NCBI RefSeq assembly: GCF_030272615.1
Contig: NC_081413.1
Span: forward strand, 566,075,010-566,139,009
Direction of reading: 5' to 3'
Length of the DNA stretch: 64,000 bases
DNA from: Cryptomeria japonica
Lineage: Eukaryota > Streptophyta > Pinopsida > Cupressales > Cupressaceae
The translations under genes were made by a program, and so were the position numbers. Below are positions 1 to 11,784 of this stretch, in pieces; position 1 is the first letter of the stretch; each line of letters starts with the position of its first letter. The notes under the pieces were generated by a model. The model ran no database searches and was not told where the DNA came from. It worked only from the letters and a program-made list of their open reading frames with translations.

Positions 1-1620
1 GGTTCTTACCAAATTTTTCCACATGTGGGAATCGCTTAGAAGGACCTTAGAGGTCAAGAATATACATAGTTGTCTCTTTTCTGAGATACTTATGATTCAT
101 GATAGTCGACTTGTCAAAACCTTCAGAAACAAGCCTCCATCCAATATTATCCATAAGGGTGATATTTAGAGAGTGGGAGTCACGAATACTGAGACCACTA
201 GATCTCTTATTATAACACACCTTTTCCCAGTCAAGAAGGTACATTCTATTTTTCTGCTCGACTCTTGACCATATGAATCACCTTTGAATTTGATCCAACT
301 TCTTGGCCTAAGACACCGAGATATGGAAAAGAGATAGGATATAAATAGAATTACTTTGGAGGGAAACTTTGAGAAGCTGGAGCTTACCCACATTACTTAC
401 AAGAGAACCTTTCTAGCCAGCCAACTTCCTTTGAATCATCTTTAGGAGTCTAGTCCAAACAGACTCTTGCACCTTCCCAACAATTAGAGGTAAACCTAAA
501 TAAAAAGAAGGGAGGCTAGCAATCTGGTAATTTAGAATCCTTGCAATATGGGATTGAATATCATTGGGGACATTTATGAAGAACAAAGCACTCTTGTCCT
601 GGTTAATTTTTTGTTTGAAGTGCTACCATAATCAAACATAATGGAGAACCACACTCTAGCCTCTATCACTTTTATCCACCAAGTAATAGAGTATCATCCA
701 CAAATTATTGGTGAGAGACAATGAAGGTACCAAAAGAGGGCTTAGTTCCTTAAAGATTGCCCTAAAAAACATCCTTAAATGTATCTTATGAGAAAGAACA
801 TCATCCATAAGAATGAAGAGATATAGAGATAAAGGATCACCTTGTATGAGAGCATTGAAAAAAGAGAAAAATCCTTGAGGAGTGCCATTTACCATCACTG
901 TCTATGGGGGATTCTTAAAATAGACCTCAATTAATTTCTAAATTTTTCCTCTAAAACCAAATTGGCTTAGGACCAAGGAGAGAAAAGGCCACAAACCATA
1001 TTGTAGGCTTTAGAGATGTCCAACTTCAAATGCACACCTTTCTTGTGATTATGCTCCATAGAATGGAGAGTTTCATGGACAACAAGAACCATATCAGAGA
1101 TATGACGACCTGGAACAAAGCCCTTTTGATTGCCATGGACAAACTTCCCAAGAAAAGGCTTAATAAGGTAGACAAGAAGTTTAGAAAGGATCTAATAAAG
1201 AGTATTATAGAGACTTATAGGTTTGAACTCAACCATGTGATTGGAATCCAACCTTTTAAAATTTAAAACAATGAAGGTTTTGTTAATCTTTGTGAGCAAT
1301 CTATCTAAAGACATAAATTCTCTTTTAAACAAGATAAGTTCTGAGCCCATAATGTCCTAGTATTCTTGGAAGAAGAAAGCGGGGAACCCGTCAGGACCTA
1401 GGGATTTAAGGGGTCCAAAAGAAAAGACCGCTTCCTTGACTTCCTTATTAGATACCTTCCTCTCCAAGAATCTCAAGTCTGCCTGATCAATAATATTTGG
1501 AGTAGCTCGAATCAGTCTTTTTGAAGCTTAAAAAATGACAGGGTCCTTGGAGGGTTGAGGGTTGAGGGTTGAGTAAGGAACAAAAATGAGAGATCGCCTC
1601 CCAATTAATATCCTCAAACT
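1..1620 (-). mobile_element. LINE (non-LTR retrotransposon) fragment, copy 1, cut by left window edge
   Basis: Decayed reverse-transcriptase ORF of a plant L1-like LINE, read on the minus strand. From high to low coordinates the frames show the RT N-terminal part (RPISLYNTLYKI-like block near 1210-1240), the block VNGTPQGFF then QGDPLSLYLFILMDD (830-900), the catalytic FVDD box (about 690-715, one frame off and preceded by an in-frame TAA), and a post-RT block (47-244) of the type WEKVCYNKRSSGLSIRD. Frames change several times and stops are frequent, so this is a dead copy. The 3' end lies outside the window. The 5' edge is placed near 1620, where similarity to LINE coding sequence stops being readable. 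L1-type assignment rests on motif order only. Confidence 0.8.
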
Positions 1621-2060
1621 TAGAATACTATTCCTTTTTCTATGTCTACCTCTGTTACCAGAAATGGGACGACACCTTGCCGTTTCTTGTTTCAATGAAG
1701 GAAACCCATTTCAACCCTCTAGAAACTGGTTTCTGAGTGATGCCAGACATTTAGAAATGTTTTTTTTTTCACTTTTTCTAAATATTCACCTAAAATTTCT
1801 GTATAGTGCTGATTTTTGAACTTTTTTTTTTAAGTTTTTCAAATGTTCACCAAACAATGTGGATTTTAGGAGTTTGATTTTTTAAGAGTTTTTTCTTAAA
1901 AAAAAATTCAGAAATTATGAAGTAAATTCTACAAGTTATTTTAAGTAAAAAAGATACTAAAATTTTGGTTTTTTTAAAATTAATTTAGAAAATAATTTAC
2001 ATAATATAAATTATTTTAGAAATAAATATTTTATACAAGTTTACTTATTATGACCTATTC
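595..2060. repeat. Direct repeat, copy 1 of a LINE-containing block (partner at 9810-11290)
   Basis: The sequence from about 595 to 2060 runs in parallel with about 9810-11290, with substitutions and small indels. It begins with the shared string around ggttaattttttgttt and ends near tttatacaagtttactt. The block holds LINE coding sequence (to about 1620) and an AT-rich tail. Both copies carry the same premature TAA just before the FVDD box, so the LINE was already dead when the block was duplicated. Confidence 0.75.
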
Positions 2061-2510
2061 AAATAAGTTTAGCGGGCAGAGAAATGAATTAACAATGACA
2101 ATTTAATTCAGTAAAGTTTAATTAAGGCTGAGAGATCACCATCAACCAATCTTAAAAATATTATGTCGTGGAATATTCCTACCCATTTAAATATGGTTCG
2201 GACTGAGTCTTTTATTTTATTTTACTCTTCCATGGTTGAATCTTTCTACGCTTTTAATACTATACTTTTTGTACACCAATATTAAAGACAAGGGAAATAA
2301 ATAATAATAAGATGACGATAGATTTAGACAATGTTTTGAGCGACTATTTAGCTTAGCGTGCTTATGCCGGCCACTGGTGATAATGATAAGTTTGAATGAA
2401 GTTTTAAATTGCACATATTATTGTTGGGGGAAGAAGATGACGAATGAAAGGGAAGACCAAGTTTTAATAGAATTAAATGGCTTTGTTTGAATTATTGATA
2501 TAATGTTTCA
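2060..2510. repeat. Repeat module cluster, copy 1 (partners at 11760-12640)
   Basis: AT-rich stretch made of modules that recur at 11,760-12,640: one around tttagcgggcagagaaa, one around catttaaatatggttcgg, and one around agcgtgcttatgccggcc (2353-2376). The gccggcc module occurs once here and four times in the partner region. No coding potential is seen. It could be the flank of an old element or a host sequence copied with the LINE block. A short (AT)n run follows at about 2514-2530. Confidence 0.6.
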
Positions 2511-2529
2511 ATAAATATATATATATATT

Positions 2530-3880
2530 AAAAGTACCTTTCTTTAAAGGAATATGTTTACAAATACATAAGGAAGTGGTATAGAAATTATTGTGGCTGA
2601 AATTCTATTATATGTCACCCGTTTCGGTGAGTCATCTACTAGAGGCAAAGCATCACCTAAGTATTTTTCTTGCAACCACAAATGGCTAGTTCCCTACACA
2701 CCTTCCATCTGAAAGTAGCCCTAGGATTCACAAAGAGTATAGACAAAGGAACCAACAAATACATTCCATTTGACTCCTAGTTTTGTATCCTACATAACTC
2801 AATTGACCATAAAATCTTAAAAAAACTTCTAACTAAGCATTACCAATTATGACTAAACTATACACTTTTTAACTCTGGGAACCGAGTAAATGCAAACAAA
2901 AAAAATTGTATCACTTTGACCAAAGTTTCAAATTAATAATATCTCTAACAAAATAAAATCATATGTTCACACACCTCTAAGTAATCTTTGATGCTAGAGA
3001 AAGCAGGATTGCCTACCTATACATATCCAAAGACTCCTATCAGAGGATATTAGATTCAACACTTTTGGAATAGAGGTTGGGAGGCAATGGACACAACTTC
3101 AAATTTTTTATGTGAGAAGGATTTGAATTTGTTGTTGAATAAACATGATAGTGAAACTCCCTATTAGTTGGGGCGGGGGTAGGGTGAGGGGGGAAGGGGG
3201 GGGCGGAGGGTGTAAAGGTCACCGAGTTGATGTGAATGACTTGCTCATGGAATAAAAAGACTAGGCGGATGAAAAGGTGGGGCACCCTATCCAATAGGGC
3301 AAATCATAGGGTTGGGGTGAGGATGTGGTTTCTCCATGCATGGTATGCCTACATGGCCAATTTCAAGGGCCATTTAATGATGACACGATGTAATCATTTT
3401 TTGTGTATCCATATTAGTGATATGACATAATAGAGCATGAACAGTAATTTTTTAATGAGATTTTTATGTTGTTTTACATTTTACATGTGGGAAACTATGA
3501 GTAATCTTTCCCTATCTACAACAAGTGAGGGCTAACACACTCGAATTTTGATGCAAATTCCAAACTATCATTCTCCTTGTTGGAAAGAATTTAACCCTAT
3601 TGATTAAATCCAAATCCTTAAGAAAAATTTTATCAGCTATATTTAGACGGTTAGTGAAAGATAGGTTTAAGTCTCTAGTTTTTGTGCTCTATTCTACTAT
3701 GTTAAATGTGACTATTTAGACCATGGTGGGGATAAGCTGATAATTGAACCTAGAACTCAATCTAAATTCAAAAGTAATGCCATGGTGTGGCATATTTGTA
3801 CCAAGGGAAGGGTTGCATAGTTTATTGAATGCAATGATGGGTATCAATGAGAACATGTTTGTTTAGTTTTCCAGGTCATA
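2530..3880. other. Stretch without a recognised gene; contains a G-rich tract
   Basis: Only short open frames without recognisable motifs. The one notable feature is the G-rich run at 3170-3210, listed separately. Confidence 0.5.
3170..3210 (+). other. G-rich tract with G-quadruplex potential
   Basis: About 41 bp with successive G runs of 4, 5, 3, 6, 8 and 3 bases separated by one to three other bases. This meets the usual rule for a four-stranded G structure (four runs of at least three G with short loops). It stands alone in AT-rich DNA and no gene is near it. Confidence 0.65.
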
Positions 3881-3889
3881 GGATAATAT

Positions 3890-4905
3890 GAGAGTCAAGG
3901 TGGGGGGGTGTTTCATTTGAAAATAATAAGGAGATCGTAGAGAAAGCAATTGGCCTCTCCACCAAAGGGAGAAAATGGAAAAAATATAGTATGGTGGGGA
4001 TAATGAAAGTTTGACCTAGTTCTTCTAGGAAAATAAGGAGCTTGTGAAGCCTCATAGAAGATTTGCTAGAGCCAACCTGTTAAATTGATGGAACCAATTT
4101 TTCCTCATGAGATAAAATTCTTCACTTTAAAGGGTAGGTTCAAAGCTTATTACTATTATCATCTACCCATGCTTAACCATTTTCATAATCCTGGTTTGCT
4201 TTTCTTTCCTTTTTTTTTATTAAATTCTCTTAGAAATTTGGTTAATGATGTTGTTGAGATGGACAAAATCCAAGGTCAGAAGCACATCCCTCTCTATCAA
4301 TGCCTTATCTTCTGCCTCTAAAATTTACATTTGGCCTAATGCCCTCCCAAACAATTGGTGGTTACGAGAGCTCCTTGCTCTAATTTTCACCCACCTACTA
4401 CTATCCTTGATTCCTCTTTCTCTAGAAAGAAGACCTACACATCCCTATTGTCATTAAAACCCCTTCCCACCTCGGTTCCCCTACTACCTAGACCTATCAC
4501 ATGGTTTTTGAAGGCCTTTATGTCCTTAATTAGTCCCCTACCACCTCACTTGCAAACCAAAAAATAAAACTAAAGAAACCTTCCCCACTAGCCAAAAAAC
4601 CCAAGGTAACCATCCAGTATGTTGCCAGTGATGTAGAGGCGGAGGTGTGTGAAGATGATAGCAAAAGTGGTAGTGCTAATCATAGATGCTCTAATAGATT
4701 GGCAAAGAGGAAGGAAAGAAACTAGTGGATTACATGATGAGGAATTAGAGAAAGAAGATATTGTGGATGATGGTGATGTTGTGGGTGACACGAGGAAGGA
4801 TGAGAGTTTGTCTAAGTCCACTAGTGATAGTTCAATATACAAGGATAGTGGTAAAATTGCATCGATGGACTTGACATAGGAGGCCATGCTAGAGGAAGAG
4901 GACAC
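3890..4905 (+). pseudogene. Decayed coding remnant of unknown family
   Basis: A coherent reading frame on the plus strand is recoverable with frame changes and stops. One block (about 3910-4110) reads ENKELVKPHRRFARANLLN. It is interrupted by two TAG, one TGA and one TAA, all at places where a C-to-T change would create them. The next block (about 4085-4320) reads FKAYYYYHLPMLNHF and FPFFLLNSLRNLVNDV, followed by a Pro/Ser-rich part (4360-4570). An acidic part (4649-4879), with RCSNRLAKRKE-like residues just inside it, ends the readable region. I do not recognise the family; the layout (folded domain, Pro-rich linker, charged tail) suggests a transposon-borne or multicopy plant ORF. No promoter or terminus was identified. 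The 3' limit is uncertain. Confidence 0.4.
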
Positions 4906-5430
4906 TCACCAAGGGGGGGTATGGACACATGCGTTGGTTTTGAAGGACTAACTCTACATATTTGGATGCCTTGAAAAAGAAAGTGTTGGAGATGGAGAAG
5001 AAGATGATTAGTATTTCCAGGTTCAACTTGTGTGTGATGCATAGTTCAACCACCTCTTTGTGTCTAATTCAAAAGAATGTTTTAAATATGTATAAAATGA
5101 ACTTTATAGAGACTAAGAAATTTTTAATTTCTTTTATAGTTATTTTCAAATAATTTTAGTGAACTAACGAGGCAACATGAGACCATGAAAATTGACAAGA
5201 AAATGTAATCAATTAAATAAAACATGTGTTTGTTGCTATAGTTTGAACAATTATTGAATTTCAATACCTCCTTTGTAAACAAGCCTTGCTGCGAGATTGA
5301 GGTTACACAATTTTAATCACCAAAGATGGTCATTGGAATAGATTGAAACATGAGCCAAACCTAATCATCATTACCAAATTTAGAGTGCATAGACACTTCA
5401 ATTTTTCAAAAATTGAAGAATCAATAGGGT
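4906..5430. other. Stretch without a recognised gene
   Basis: AT-rich DNA with short frames only. It leads into the minisatellite that starts near 5432. Confidence 0.5.
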
Positions 5431-5431
5431 C

Positions 5432-6022
5432 AAAAAATGAATTGATGAAAGATTATAAATAAAGATATTATAAACATTAATTACTGACCTGGGTAAAAAA
5501 TGAGTTGGTGAAAGATTATAAAATAAAGATATTATAAACATTAATTATTGACCTGGGTCAAAAATGAGTTGGTGAAAGATTAAAAAATATAGATATTATA
5601 AACATTAATTATTGACCTGGGTGAAAAAATGAGTTGATGAAAGATTATAAAATAAAGATATTATAAACATTAATTACTGAGTTGGGTCAAAAATGAGTTG
5701 GTGTAAGATTATAAAATATAGATATTATAAACATTAATTATCCACTTGCACAACTTATTAGAAAATGGGTTGGTGTAAGATTATTAAATATGCATATTAT
5801 AAACATTAATTATCCACTTGCACAAATTGTTAGAAAATGAGTTGGTGAAAGATTATAAAATATACATATTATAAACATTAATTATCCACCTACACAAATT
5901 GACAAGAAAATGAATGTGAAAGATTATAAAATATAAATATTATACATATTAATTATTGATAGAAGATCATAAAATATAAATAATATAAACATTAATTATC
6001 CACTTCCAAAAAATAATAGAAA
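5432..6022. repeat. Minisatellite, about nine units of 63-73 bp
   Basis: Head-to-tail units start near 5432, 5495, 5560, 5624, 5689, 5761, 5833, 5906 and 5960. Each contains a core like gaaagattataaaat followed by attataaacattaatta. Units 1-4 end in gacctgggt or a variant, and units 5-7 end in ccacttgcacaa or a variant and are about 9 bp longer, so there are two sub-types in blocks. The last two units are degraded. Confidence 0.9.
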
Positions 6023-7260
6023 GGACATTTTTTTTTTTTTAATTCAATGGAATCAATAATTCTGATTTTGAAAGGGATGCCTCTTTTATTATTATTATTA
6101 TAATAATAATAACAACGACAAAAAAGAAGTAAGCTCATTCACGACACTTGCCGAGCGTTGACAAAATTCATTCATTTTAAAAACTTTGTGATTTCCTTGC
6201 ATACTTCCTTCATTGCACTCTCATAGCTTTTTCTACGATCAATCATCGATTTAGTGTTTCAAAATTTTAATTTATGTGGCTTTAAATGACTCATTTTTAT
6301 GACTTGATATGTATATTCTTATATCACTTTGTTACTTCACCTCAAATTATTTCTTCATAGTTCTCCCCTTATTGCCTTATGGAAACTTTCTCTTTGTATT
6401 GCATCAACACTTGATCTAAACCACTCATACATTTTAACTTGACTTCACGAGTAAGTAAAGATTTAATCAACTCTTCAACCTATAAAGTTTAAAAATCCTT
6501 TCACTCTTCTAAATTAATTTCAATGTGCATCTACTTGGGTGTAAGAGATCTCAAGATACTCTATCTTTTACTATCTCATTATGTTTTCTCATGCTATACA
6601 ATAATATGAGGTACCGTACATCTAAACCATAACTCATATTTAGTGAGTAAACACATGGAGGAGGATCCAATCAATCAAATTCACCCAAGGGTAAACCTTT
6701 GTCTGAATGTGTCTTCGAGAGTTTGAAACTTGGTGGATGAACTCTATATCACTAACCATCATCGTCATTGATTGTGCTCAACCAATTGAGCTTCAACCCA
6801 TTAGAAACACTTTAAAATCTCTTAAAATGAGATGACTTACATCCATTTCTCCAAAATGGTATTTAAAAATAAAAATAAAAATAAAACCATACATTGTGCC
6901 CTTTAAAGATAGTTACTAAATATTCTAAAAATATATCCTAACAAATGACTAGCTTTCTTCTAAAATAAAATCTAAACAATAAATACATGCCATAAACTTA
7001 GTTTTCTAAAAATATTTTTGGATAATTGTAAAATTTTTCCTAAAATAAAATTTGCTATTGTCACCTCATCTAATATTCTAGCAAGCAATAGAATGTATTG
7101 AAATTTATTTAGCAACAATTATTGTTATCTTCATCAGCTATATATCATCTTCATCAACAGCTATATGTTATCTTCAATAGCAACTATCTATCTTCTTTGA
7201 CAATAGTTCAATTTCAACAACTTCTTCTAGCTTCATTAAAAATTTATTGCTTGCATAAGA
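6023..7260. other. Stretch without a recognised gene
   Basis: AT-rich DNA. It contains a self-complementary run of TTA and TAA triplets at about 6081-6113 and no coding signal that I can support. Confidence 0.5.
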
Positions 7261-7269
7261 TTTTCCAAC

Positions 7270-8130
7270 ACTAGGAAGTTTTCATGCTTCTCCCTTATAA
7301 GTGTCACCTATATGCAATGAGTTCTATATCGACTAGTCATATATTTGAGAGATAGATTCTTATGGACCCCTAGTTGTAAAATATGGGATAAAAATATTGA
7401 ATCAAAAATTGTGCAATTCAATCTTTATAATACATCACATAATTTGACACTACAAATATACCACCTACTTGTTAATGAATGAGATAAATAACTCTATAAT
7501 GAGTGGTTCTTAAGGCACAATAATTTTAAACATTTTACAAATGGGGGTAGCAAGATAATTGTGCCTTATGTAAGGGGAACTCCATGGTTAAGTGTGCTTG
7601 AGTTGGAGTAATACCAATGACCTAGGAAGTCTTGACACTTCACCTTTTGAGCTTTGATTGCCCAAATGCAATGAGTGATAAGTGTGCCATTCATGCACAT
7701 GATCATGGATTCTTGTGAACCACTACTTATAAAATATGATCCAATTATATTGCTAAAAAAACTATGCAATTGAACCCTAATGTATTGTCACACAATTTGT
7801 CATGTTATGAAAACCACTTACTTGATAATGAATAAGCTAAGGATCTCTATAAAAAATGGTTTATAAGGTACACAACTTGTTGAAGGTTTTTAAAAATAGA
7901 GTAGAAAGATAAATGGACCTTCTCTTTGGTGAAATCTATAATTGAGATTACTTGAATCAATTTTATTTGGGATGGGCAACATATTGGTAAGGTTTTCATG
8001 TGTCACCCCCTTGAGCATCACTTGCATGTAGTAAGTGCTAAGTAGAGCATTCATGCACATGTGATAATGGTTCTTCAAAACAACTATTAATGAAATATGG
8101 TTCAATTATATTAGAATTAGTCTATTTATA
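7270..8130. repeat. Degenerate tandem duplication, unit about 355 bp, roughly 2.4 copies
   Basis: Three landmarks recur in order. A block ending in atgcaatgag or a variant lies near 7315, 7670 and 8030. A block containing aaaatatg lies near 7377, 7730 and 8090. A block around gtgcaattcaatc lies near 7415 and 7768. Spacing is about 355-360 bp. Copies have diverged with many substitutions. Function unknown. Confidence 0.65.
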
Positions 8131-8880
8131 TATAAATTGGTGTTGGTCATGACACATCTTCTTTTTCTTCTCCTAGTGGTGTGCATTCTAAGGTCTATAA
8201 TAGTTTAGCCAAGACCTCCTTGGTATGTGTACCCTTTATGTGTATAATTGAAACTCAAACATTTTTTGTTGATATTGATTTAGGTGGTGCCTAATCCTCC
8301 TACATCAAATCCATTAATGTTCCATCTATGAGTATTGGAATATGCACAAGTATAGTCTATGTTAATTGTTTCTTGCACACAAGATGTTCTCTAAGGAATT
8401 GGAATTTCTCATGTCAATTTAGCACAAGTGTTTTCACTTCCTAGTGGTACTTTATTAAAATTCCCCAAGAATTCACCATTTCCACATCATTTGGGGTGTT
8501 TTGTGTGTCTAAAACATGCTACGTCTCAATCTCCCACAAAAATTTCCTAGATACCTTCTCAAATCATGAAAAATTTGAACAAATTTTTTAGGACTATCTA
8601 GGTGGGATTTATAACATCTATTACTAGTGTTCCCATCAATAATTGGGAGATCTCCTCCACCATTTGAGATATTAATATACATAGAAAGATGCTAAATTTT
8701 TTACCAATGTTGATTTTGTGAAGGATAAATGAGCCAAAATATTTTTATGACTCAAATTTCACTCCAAGAGAGGCTTTGCCAAGATTTATTGTAACATGCC
8801 TCAATGGTTTTCACATTTATAGTATGTACACCCATAAATTAATGAGTTCCTTGTGATGATTCATTTCTTACCTATATGAT
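8131..8880. other. Stretch without a recognised gene
   Basis: Short frames on both strands without family motifs. It may include more of the Ty3/gypsy remnant that follows, but I cannot show this. Confidence 0.4.
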
Positions 8881-8884
8881 GATG

Positions 8885-9340
8885 TCTACATGAGATCCTA
8901 GAAGTTGATTGTAGGAAACTATCCTTGCATGACTACCTCATATCCCATTACTATCAAATACTAATATGAAGACCATCTAAAAGTGGAATATAGATACAAA
9001 CAATATGTCACAAAAGTTCATATAACTCCAAAGAGTAACCTGGAAACTAACCCTTAAGGGCTCTCCCAAGCTCAATATTCACTTTCACATCCTGATAGAA
9101 AGTATAACTTGGAAGTGCCTCAATAATATGACTTTGCAAGTCAACACCAAGAGTCAACACTCAAATCTCATATGTCCTCCTACTCAAGGCATCCTTGACA
9201 ACATTCTTCTCACCTTGGATGTAGTGAAAATCAAAATTATACTCATAAAGAAACTCTATTAAACAATGCTACCTAGCATTAAGTTTCAGTTGCTCATAAA
9301 CATTAACTACAAATTGTGATGATCACTATGTAAATCAAAT
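8885..9340 (-). pseudogene. Ty3/gypsy pol fragment (RNase H end and start of integrase)
   Basis: On the minus strand, 9300-9185 reads LKLNAR, then a stop, then EFLYEYNFDFHYIQGEKN and VVKDALS. This is the typical C-terminal end of Ty3/gypsy RNase H. A preceding SDHHNL (about 9315-9330) matches the usual YTDHKSL-type block, one frame away. Downstream (about 9055-8960) GYSLELYELL and CIYIPLLDGL match the start of the gypsy integrase H2C2 region. Several stops and frame changes make it a dead fragment. No LTR was found for it. Family level is confident; lineage is not assigned. Confidence 0.75.
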
Positions 9341-9499
9341 TGTAACATGTTTATATAGCAATCAGTCGGCCATTGAACCTCTTCCAATTCAGAAATACTC
9401 CATGTATATCTCCATGCGCCATGAGGAGACCCATAACAACATCTCAATATAGCCAAAGAATCAGTGGGGATGTGAATCTACCCAAAGAATTAGTTAAAC

Positions 9500-10870
9500 A
9501 CTAGTTTTTATCCACTAGCATGTCCAAAGCTGACATTAATCATAATAGCAATTTACTAGAGCCTCCCAACTATTCTTCCTATCCCTCAATATTCTATTAT
9601 AATCCTTTCTTTCCACAAGCACCATCTAAAATGGATAAATGTCTGCTACTAGAGCTCTTTAATAAGGGGATGATTTGAAGGGGGAAACCAACCTAAAACA
9701 CAATCCCTTAAGTGTCCATTCCAAATCCATTTGACAAGGAATAGGTGGGAAATTATGTCTCACGTTCCAAGAGTACTAGAAATAAAACATAATGTGGTTG
9801 ATACTCTTGTCCTGGTTAATTTTTTGTTTTGAAGTGCTAGCATAATAAAACATATTGAAGAACCACACTCTAGCCTTAGTCACTTTTACCCACTAAGTAA
9901 TAGAGTATCGTCCACAAATTATTGGTGAGAGACAATGAAAATACCAAAAGAGGGCTTAATTCCTTAAAAATTGCCTTGAAAAGCATGCTTAAATGTATCT
10001 TATGAGAAATAACTTCATCCATAAGAATGAAGAGATACAAAGATAAAGGATTACCTTGTCTGAGCGCATTGAAATAAGAGAAAAATCCATGAGGAGCACC
10101 ATTTACCATCACTAACTATGGGGGATTTTTAAAATAGACCTCAATTAATTTCTAAATTTTTCCTCTAAAACCAAATTGGCTTAGGAAGAAGGAGAGAAAA
10201 GGCCACAAACCATATTGTAGGCTTTAGAGATGTCCAGCTTCAAAAGTACACCTTCCTTGCAATTATGCTCCATAGAATGGAGAGTTTCATGGACAACAAG
10301 AACCATATCAGAGATCCGATGACCTGGAACAAATCCCTTTTGATTGCCATGGACAAATCTCCCAAGAAAATGCTTAATATATGGTTGATAAGAAGTTTAG
10401 AAAAGATTTTATAAAGAGTGTTATAGAGATTTATAGGTCTAAACTCAGACATGTGATTGGAACCCATCCTTTTAAAAATTAAGACAATGAAGGTTTTGTT
10501 AATCTTTGTGACCAATCTATCTAAAGACATAAATTCTCTTGTAAACAAGATAATGTTTGAGCCCATAATGTCCTAGTATTCTTGGAAGAAGAAAGCGAGT
10601 AACCCGTTAGGACCCAGGGATTTAAAGGGTCCAAAATAAAAGACCGTTTCCTTGACTTCCTTATTAGAGGCCTTCCTCTCCAAGAATCTCAAGTCCACCT
10701 GATCAATAATATTTGGAATAGCTCGAATCAGTCTTTTTGAAGCTTCAAAAATGATGGGGTCCTAGAAAGGTTGAGGGTTGAGTAAGGAACAAAAATGAGA
10801 GATCGCCTCCCAATTAATATCCTCAAACTTAGAATAGAGGGTGCCATTCGCTCCATACAATTCCTAGATA
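9500..10870 (-). mobile_element. LINE fragment, copy 2, with internal deletion
   Basis: Minus strand. The RT part (9806-10870) parallels copy 1: RPINLYNTLYKIFSKLL (10,240-10,566 frame), VNGAPHGFF then QGNPLSLYLFILMDEV (about 10,030-10,110), and FVDD near 9905-9930 with the same preceding TAA as copy 1. At about 9806 it joins directly to a block reading LVERKDYNRILRDRKNSW (about 9620-9570), which resembles the C-terminal end of plant LINE ORFs. The region that follows the RT in copy 1 (1-590) is missing, so an internal deletion of LINE sequence is likely. Multiple stops; dead copy. Confidence 0.75.
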
Positions 10871-11290
10871 CTATTCCTTTTTCTATTTCTACCTTTGTTA
10901 CTAGAAATGGGATGACACCCTGTCGTTTCCTGTTTCAACGAAGGAAACCCATTTCAACCCTCCGAAAACCGGTTTCTCAGCGGTACTAGACATTTAGGAA
11001 TGTTTATTTCAACTTTTTCTAAATATTCACCTAAAATTTCTGCACAGTGCAAATTTTTGAACTTTTTTTTTTAAGTTTCTCAAATGTTAACCAAACAACG
11101 TGGATTTTGGGAGTTTGATTTTCAAGAGTTTTTTTCTAAAAAAAATTCAGAAATTATGAAGTAAATTCTACAAGTTATTTTAAGTAAAAAAGATACTAAA
11201 TTTTTTATTTTAAAAAAAATTAATTTAGAAAGTAATTTACATAATATAAATTATTTTAGAAATAAATATTTTATACAAGTTTACTTGCAA
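9810..11290. repeat. Direct repeat, copy 2 of the LINE-containing block
   Basis: Parallel to about 595-2060. Copy 2 keeps a stretch near 10,838-10,870 that is missing in copy 1 (near 1629). At about 11,288 copy 2 departs and carries about 470 bp not found in copy 1, including the AC microsatellite, before shared modules resume at about 11,785. Confidence 0.75.
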
Positions 11291-11313
11291 TTGGAATGTA
11301 TTTTATGAATTTG

Positions 11314-11314
<1 letters not shown>

Positions 11315-11344
<30 letters not shown>
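11315..11344. repeat. AC dinucleotide microsatellite, 15 units
   Basis: Uninterrupted run of AC repeats of about 30 bp, directly preceded by ttga and followed by gtttc. Such a perfect run is likely length-variable. Confidence 0.95.
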
Positions 11345-11348
<4 letters not shown>

Positions 11349-11784
11349 CTTATACACAACCTTTAAATTTTATGTTTCTCATCTCGTTGTCGTTTCCGTT
11401 TTGTTTCTCATTTCTCGTTTCTGGCAACATAGATGTCTACAGGGTGACTGATGGAAGAATTTGGTATACCTATTGCCTTCCTTGATCCATTGCACTCTCG
11501 ATCCTTTTTTTATGTATACCATGTATCTTATGTCGATTATTTGGAGCGTAATCAATTGTATAGTGTTAAATAATATCTTAAAATTTCCCTTTCAATTTAA
11601 TGACATACTTAAAACTTGAATATAAATACATATATAATTTTTTTTTATTACATTAATGTGCTATCTAATTTTATTTATTATAATAAATATTTCTAATATC
11701 AATTCAAATTAATGAAAAGAAATACTATTGTCTTCTTGTTTGACCTTCTATCAATTATACTATTAAAAATTTCCGTCATAATAC
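11345..11784. other. Stretch without a recognised gene
   Basis: AT-rich DNA absent from copy 1 of the surrounding repeat. No coding signal. Confidence 0.5.

Noticed and set aside
1030-1266. Plus-strand frame of 78 residues in the left LINE region
   Set aside because: The RT motifs read on the minus strand here, so the plus frame is a shadow.
5432-6022. CRISPR-like array
   Set aside because: Units are contiguous with no unique spacers; it is a minisatellite in a plant-type genome.
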